The position numbers and the translations under genes were made by a program. 59,108 nucleotides of DNA from Streptomyces sp. NRRL F-5122 (lineage in GTDB: Bacteria; Actinomycetota; Actinomycetes; Streptomycetales; Streptomycetaceae). Below are positions 57,493 to 59,108 of the stretch, one piece after another (the first letter of the stretch is position 1; the number at the start of each line of letters is the position of its first letter). The stretch spans positions 1 to 59,108 of the forward strand of contig NZ_LMWH01000249.1 in the NCBI RefSeq assembly GCF_001507435.1, given 5' to 3'. The notes beneath the pieces were generated by a model. That model saw only the letters and a program-made list of their open reading frames with translations, had not been told where the DNA came from and made no database searches.

Positions 57493-58618
57493 GGCGCGCT
57501 CCTGTGGTGATTGAGTGTCCGGTGGCGGAGTCGGCAAGAGAGTGTTGGGCACCGGATGACGTCGACGGCGTCTCTCCGGCCCAGGCTCGGGCCAAGAAGG
57601 CGTGGACAGCGGTCCGATCCACTGGACGCGGATTCCAGTAGCCGTCCCGCACGATGAGTTCGGCCGCCTGCTCGATCCCCGATTCGGGCATGCCGAGGTC
57701 CCTCAGTGCCCTGGGCGTGCCAAGCCTTCCGGCGAAGTCGAAGAGACCGTTCGCGGCGTCCTTCCCCGGCAGCGCCTGCGCCAGGCGTGTCACGGCCTGC
57801 GGGGCCGCCGGGCTGTTGTAGGCGACCACGTGGGGCAGGACGACGGCGTGGGTCTCTGCGTGCGGAAGCCCGAATGTGCCGCCCAGCACATGGCACACCT
57901 TGTGATGCAGTGCCATGCCCACAGTGCCGAGACAGGAGCCGGCCAACCACGCCCCGTACAAGGCATCCGACCGCGCCTCGCCGTCGTTCGGACGTTGCGC
58001 GATGACCGGAAGGGACCGGGTGAGGGCGTCGAGCGCTTCACCGGCCATCAGGAAGGCGACCGGGTCCTGATCCTGCGCATAGAGGGCCTCCACGGCGTGC
58101 GCCATTGCGTTGAGGCCACTGACCACCGATATCGCGGGCGGAAACGTGAGTGTCAGGTCGACGTCGTACACCACCGTCTTGACCAGCACTTCCGCCAGTC
58201 GTCGGGTTGTCTTCCTGCGGCCTTCGGTCTCTCCGAGGATCGGTGTCATCTCCGAGCCGGCATAGGTGGTGGGCAGCGCCATCTGCGGAAGGCCGGTCCG
58301 CACGGCGATCGCCTTGCCGAGACCGATGGTCGATCCGCCGCCGATGGCGAGCACGGAGTCCGCTCCGACGGATCTGGCGTGTGCGAGCGCCTTCTCCGTG
58401 ACCTCGACAGGGGTGTGCGGGGCCGCTCCAGCGAACGTTCCCACGGCTGCCGCGCCCAGCAGTTCGCGGATCTCCGCTGCCTGATCCACTTGACCGGGTG
58501 TGCTCAGGATGAGGACCCGACGGCATCCGAGAGCGTCGGCCTCGTCGGCCACGCGGCTGCGTGTACCGCTGCCGAAGACCACCTTGGTGATCTGTCCCCG
58601 ATGGACGAATGTCTTCAT
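57485..58618 (-). CDS. Maleylacetate reductase
   Basis: The 377-aa member of the iron-type alcohol dehydrogenase fold has a dinucleotide-binding motif SVLAIGGGSTIGLGKAIAVR, LPTTYAGSEMTPILGETEGR and the C-terminal LHHKVCHVLGGTFGLPHAET motif, all typical of maleylacetate reductases. It reduces maleylacetate to 3-oxoadipate with NAD(P)H. The C-terminal 20 residues are serine- and threonine-rich, longer than in most. ATG 58618 follows GGGGAAA. It is the first gene of the operon with hydroxyquinol dioxygenase and is divergent from the CoA-transferase gene. Confidence 0.9.
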   Translation of the reverse strand: MKTFVHRGQITKVVFGSGTRSRVADEADALGCRRVLILSTPGQVDQAAEIRELLGAAAVGTFAGAAPHTPVEVTEKALAHARSVGADSVLAIGGGSTIGLGKAIAVRTGLPQMALPTTYAGSEMTPILGETEGRRKTTRRLAEVLVKTVVYDVDLTLTFPPAISVVSGLNAMAHAVEALYAQDQDPVAFLMAGEALDALTRSLPVIAQRPNDGEARSDALYGAWLAGSCLGTVGMALHHKVCHVLGGTFGLPHAETHAVVLPHVVAYNSPAAPQAVTRLAQALPGKDAANGLFDFAGRLGTPRALRDLGMPESGIEQAAELIVRDGYWNPRPVDRTAVHAFLARAWAGETPSTSSGAQHSLADSATGHSITTGARHA

Positions 58619-58683
58619 GAGAATTTCCCCGGTCCTGCCGTTCCGCTGTTTATGGCTGAAAGCGTCGACACTCGGATGATGCA

Positions 58684-58699
58684 CGTCAACGGAATCCGT
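58684..58699 (-). promoter_or_regulatory. Candidate -35 with overlapping palindrome, maleylacetate reductase operon
   Basis: On the minus strand ACGGATTCCGT (58689-58699), a palindrome with a one-base centre, runs into TTGACG (58684-58689), a -35-like hexamer. It lies 66 bp upstream of the reductase start. No clear -10 was fixed. The rest of the 381-bp divergent region holds no recognised gene or second site. Confidence 0.4.
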
Positions 58700-58999
58700 G
58701 AGTGATAGCGACGATCAGCGCCGGAATACCGTGTTCACGCGACGAACGTCGGCGGTTCGACCCAGGTCTCGCATGCGATATCACTCATCTGCGGGATGGC
58801 CCCGGTTGCCAAGGGGCTGGAGCGTGGAACCAGGTGTGGGCCAGGTCAGATGGGCATCAGACGGACAATTCTGCTGCGGAGTCGCTTCAGCAACACCTGC
58901 AACACTCGCAAGAACATTACAGAACCGCATGAATTCCTGACATTGCCGTACGGGAGCAGCGTCCGATGGGTCCGCATTGGCGAGAGGCAGAGTAAAAGA

Positions 59000-59108
59000 G
59001 ATGGATAAAGTGGTCGCCACGGCCTTGGAGGCGGTGGCCGATGTGCCGGACGGTGCGTCGCTGGCGGTCGGCGGGTTCGGGTTGAGCGGTGTTCCGAACG
59101 TGCTGATC
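59000..59108 (+). CDS. 3-oxoacid CoA-transferase subunit A, N-terminus (runs off right edge)
   Basis: The 36 visible codons read MDKVVATALEAVADVPDGAS then LAVGGFGLSGVPNVLI. The G-G-F-G-L-x-G-x-P motif is the N-terminal signature of PcaI/ScoA/AtoD-type subunits, which move CoA from succinyl-CoA to a 3-oxoacid. Next to maleylacetate reductase the probable substrate is 3-oxoadipate (PcaI role). The ribosome site is weak (GAGAGGCAG rather distant). Subunit B and a thiolase would be expected just beyond the edge. Confidence 0.85.

Overview
The window is GC-rich DNA from an actinomycete, most probably Streptomyces or a close relative. The signs are the strong GC bias at third codon positions, GTG and TTG starts, AAGGAGG-type ribosome sites mixed with apparently leaderless mRNAs, large LuxR/LAL regulators, CGNR, Rrf2 and LacI regulators, and many scavenging operons. 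No rRNA, tRNA, CRISPR array, integrase or intact insertion sequence was seen. The content is accessory metabolism of the kind found on chromosome arms.

Layout. 1-612: the N-terminal part of a secreted NlpC/P60 hydrolase that runs off the left edge. 1094-10817: a minus-strand nutrient-scavenging unit. It holds a peptide/nickel-type ABC transporter (binding protein, two permeases, two ATPases), two flavin-dependent luciferase-like monooxygenases, an alpha/beta-hydrolase and an NAD(P)H:FMN reductase, a gene mix typical of organosulfur scavenging. Its promoter drives a leaderless 24-residue leader ORF ending SSALCR, beside a perfect 16-bp palindrome. 10927-12905: a DsbA-like protein and an Rrf2 regulator, divergent from a cupin gene. 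The cupin promoter repeats 12 bp of that palindrome site, which links the two units into one probable Rrf2 regulon. 12958-16909: acetyltransferase, short-chain dehydrogenase, CGNR-type regulator and a frameshifted AlkD-like gene. 17068-21369: PfkB kinase, NCS1 permease, ADP-ribosylglycohydrolase and GntR regulator, a gene set like E. coli yegTUVW. 21736-24647: two frameshifted genes and an alpha/beta-hydrolase that lacks its nucleophile serine and follows an operator, a tiny leader ORF and a hairpin.

24881-33437: a secreted PA14-GH2 glycosidase, a LacI regulator and a four-gene ABC importer with the YtfQ-YtfR-YtfT-YjfF composition. The two outward promoters share a LacI-type operator. The proposed role is galactofuranoside breakdown and uptake. 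33636-48133: a TDT transporter with a beta-sandwich tail, a 2-oxoglutarate dehydrogenase E1 without the usual actinobacterial E2 domain, an MFS exporter, a GlxA-type regulator, a secreted hydrolase, a methyltransferase, a nitroreductase, several small proteins and an internally deleted alcohol dehydrogenase.

48235-59108: an aromatic catabolic island. It has an HpaB-family phenol hydroxylase, flavin reductase, hydroxyquinol 1,2-dioxygenase, maleylacetate reductase and, at the right edge, the start of 3-oxoacid CoA-transferase subunit A. These would carry a phenol through hydroxyquinol and maleylacetate to 3-oxoadipate and its CoA ester. Two large LuxR-type regulators sit among them.

Four genes each carry what looks like one single-base indel. 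They are either recent pseudogenes or residual sequencing errors, and this should be settled before their products are dismissed.
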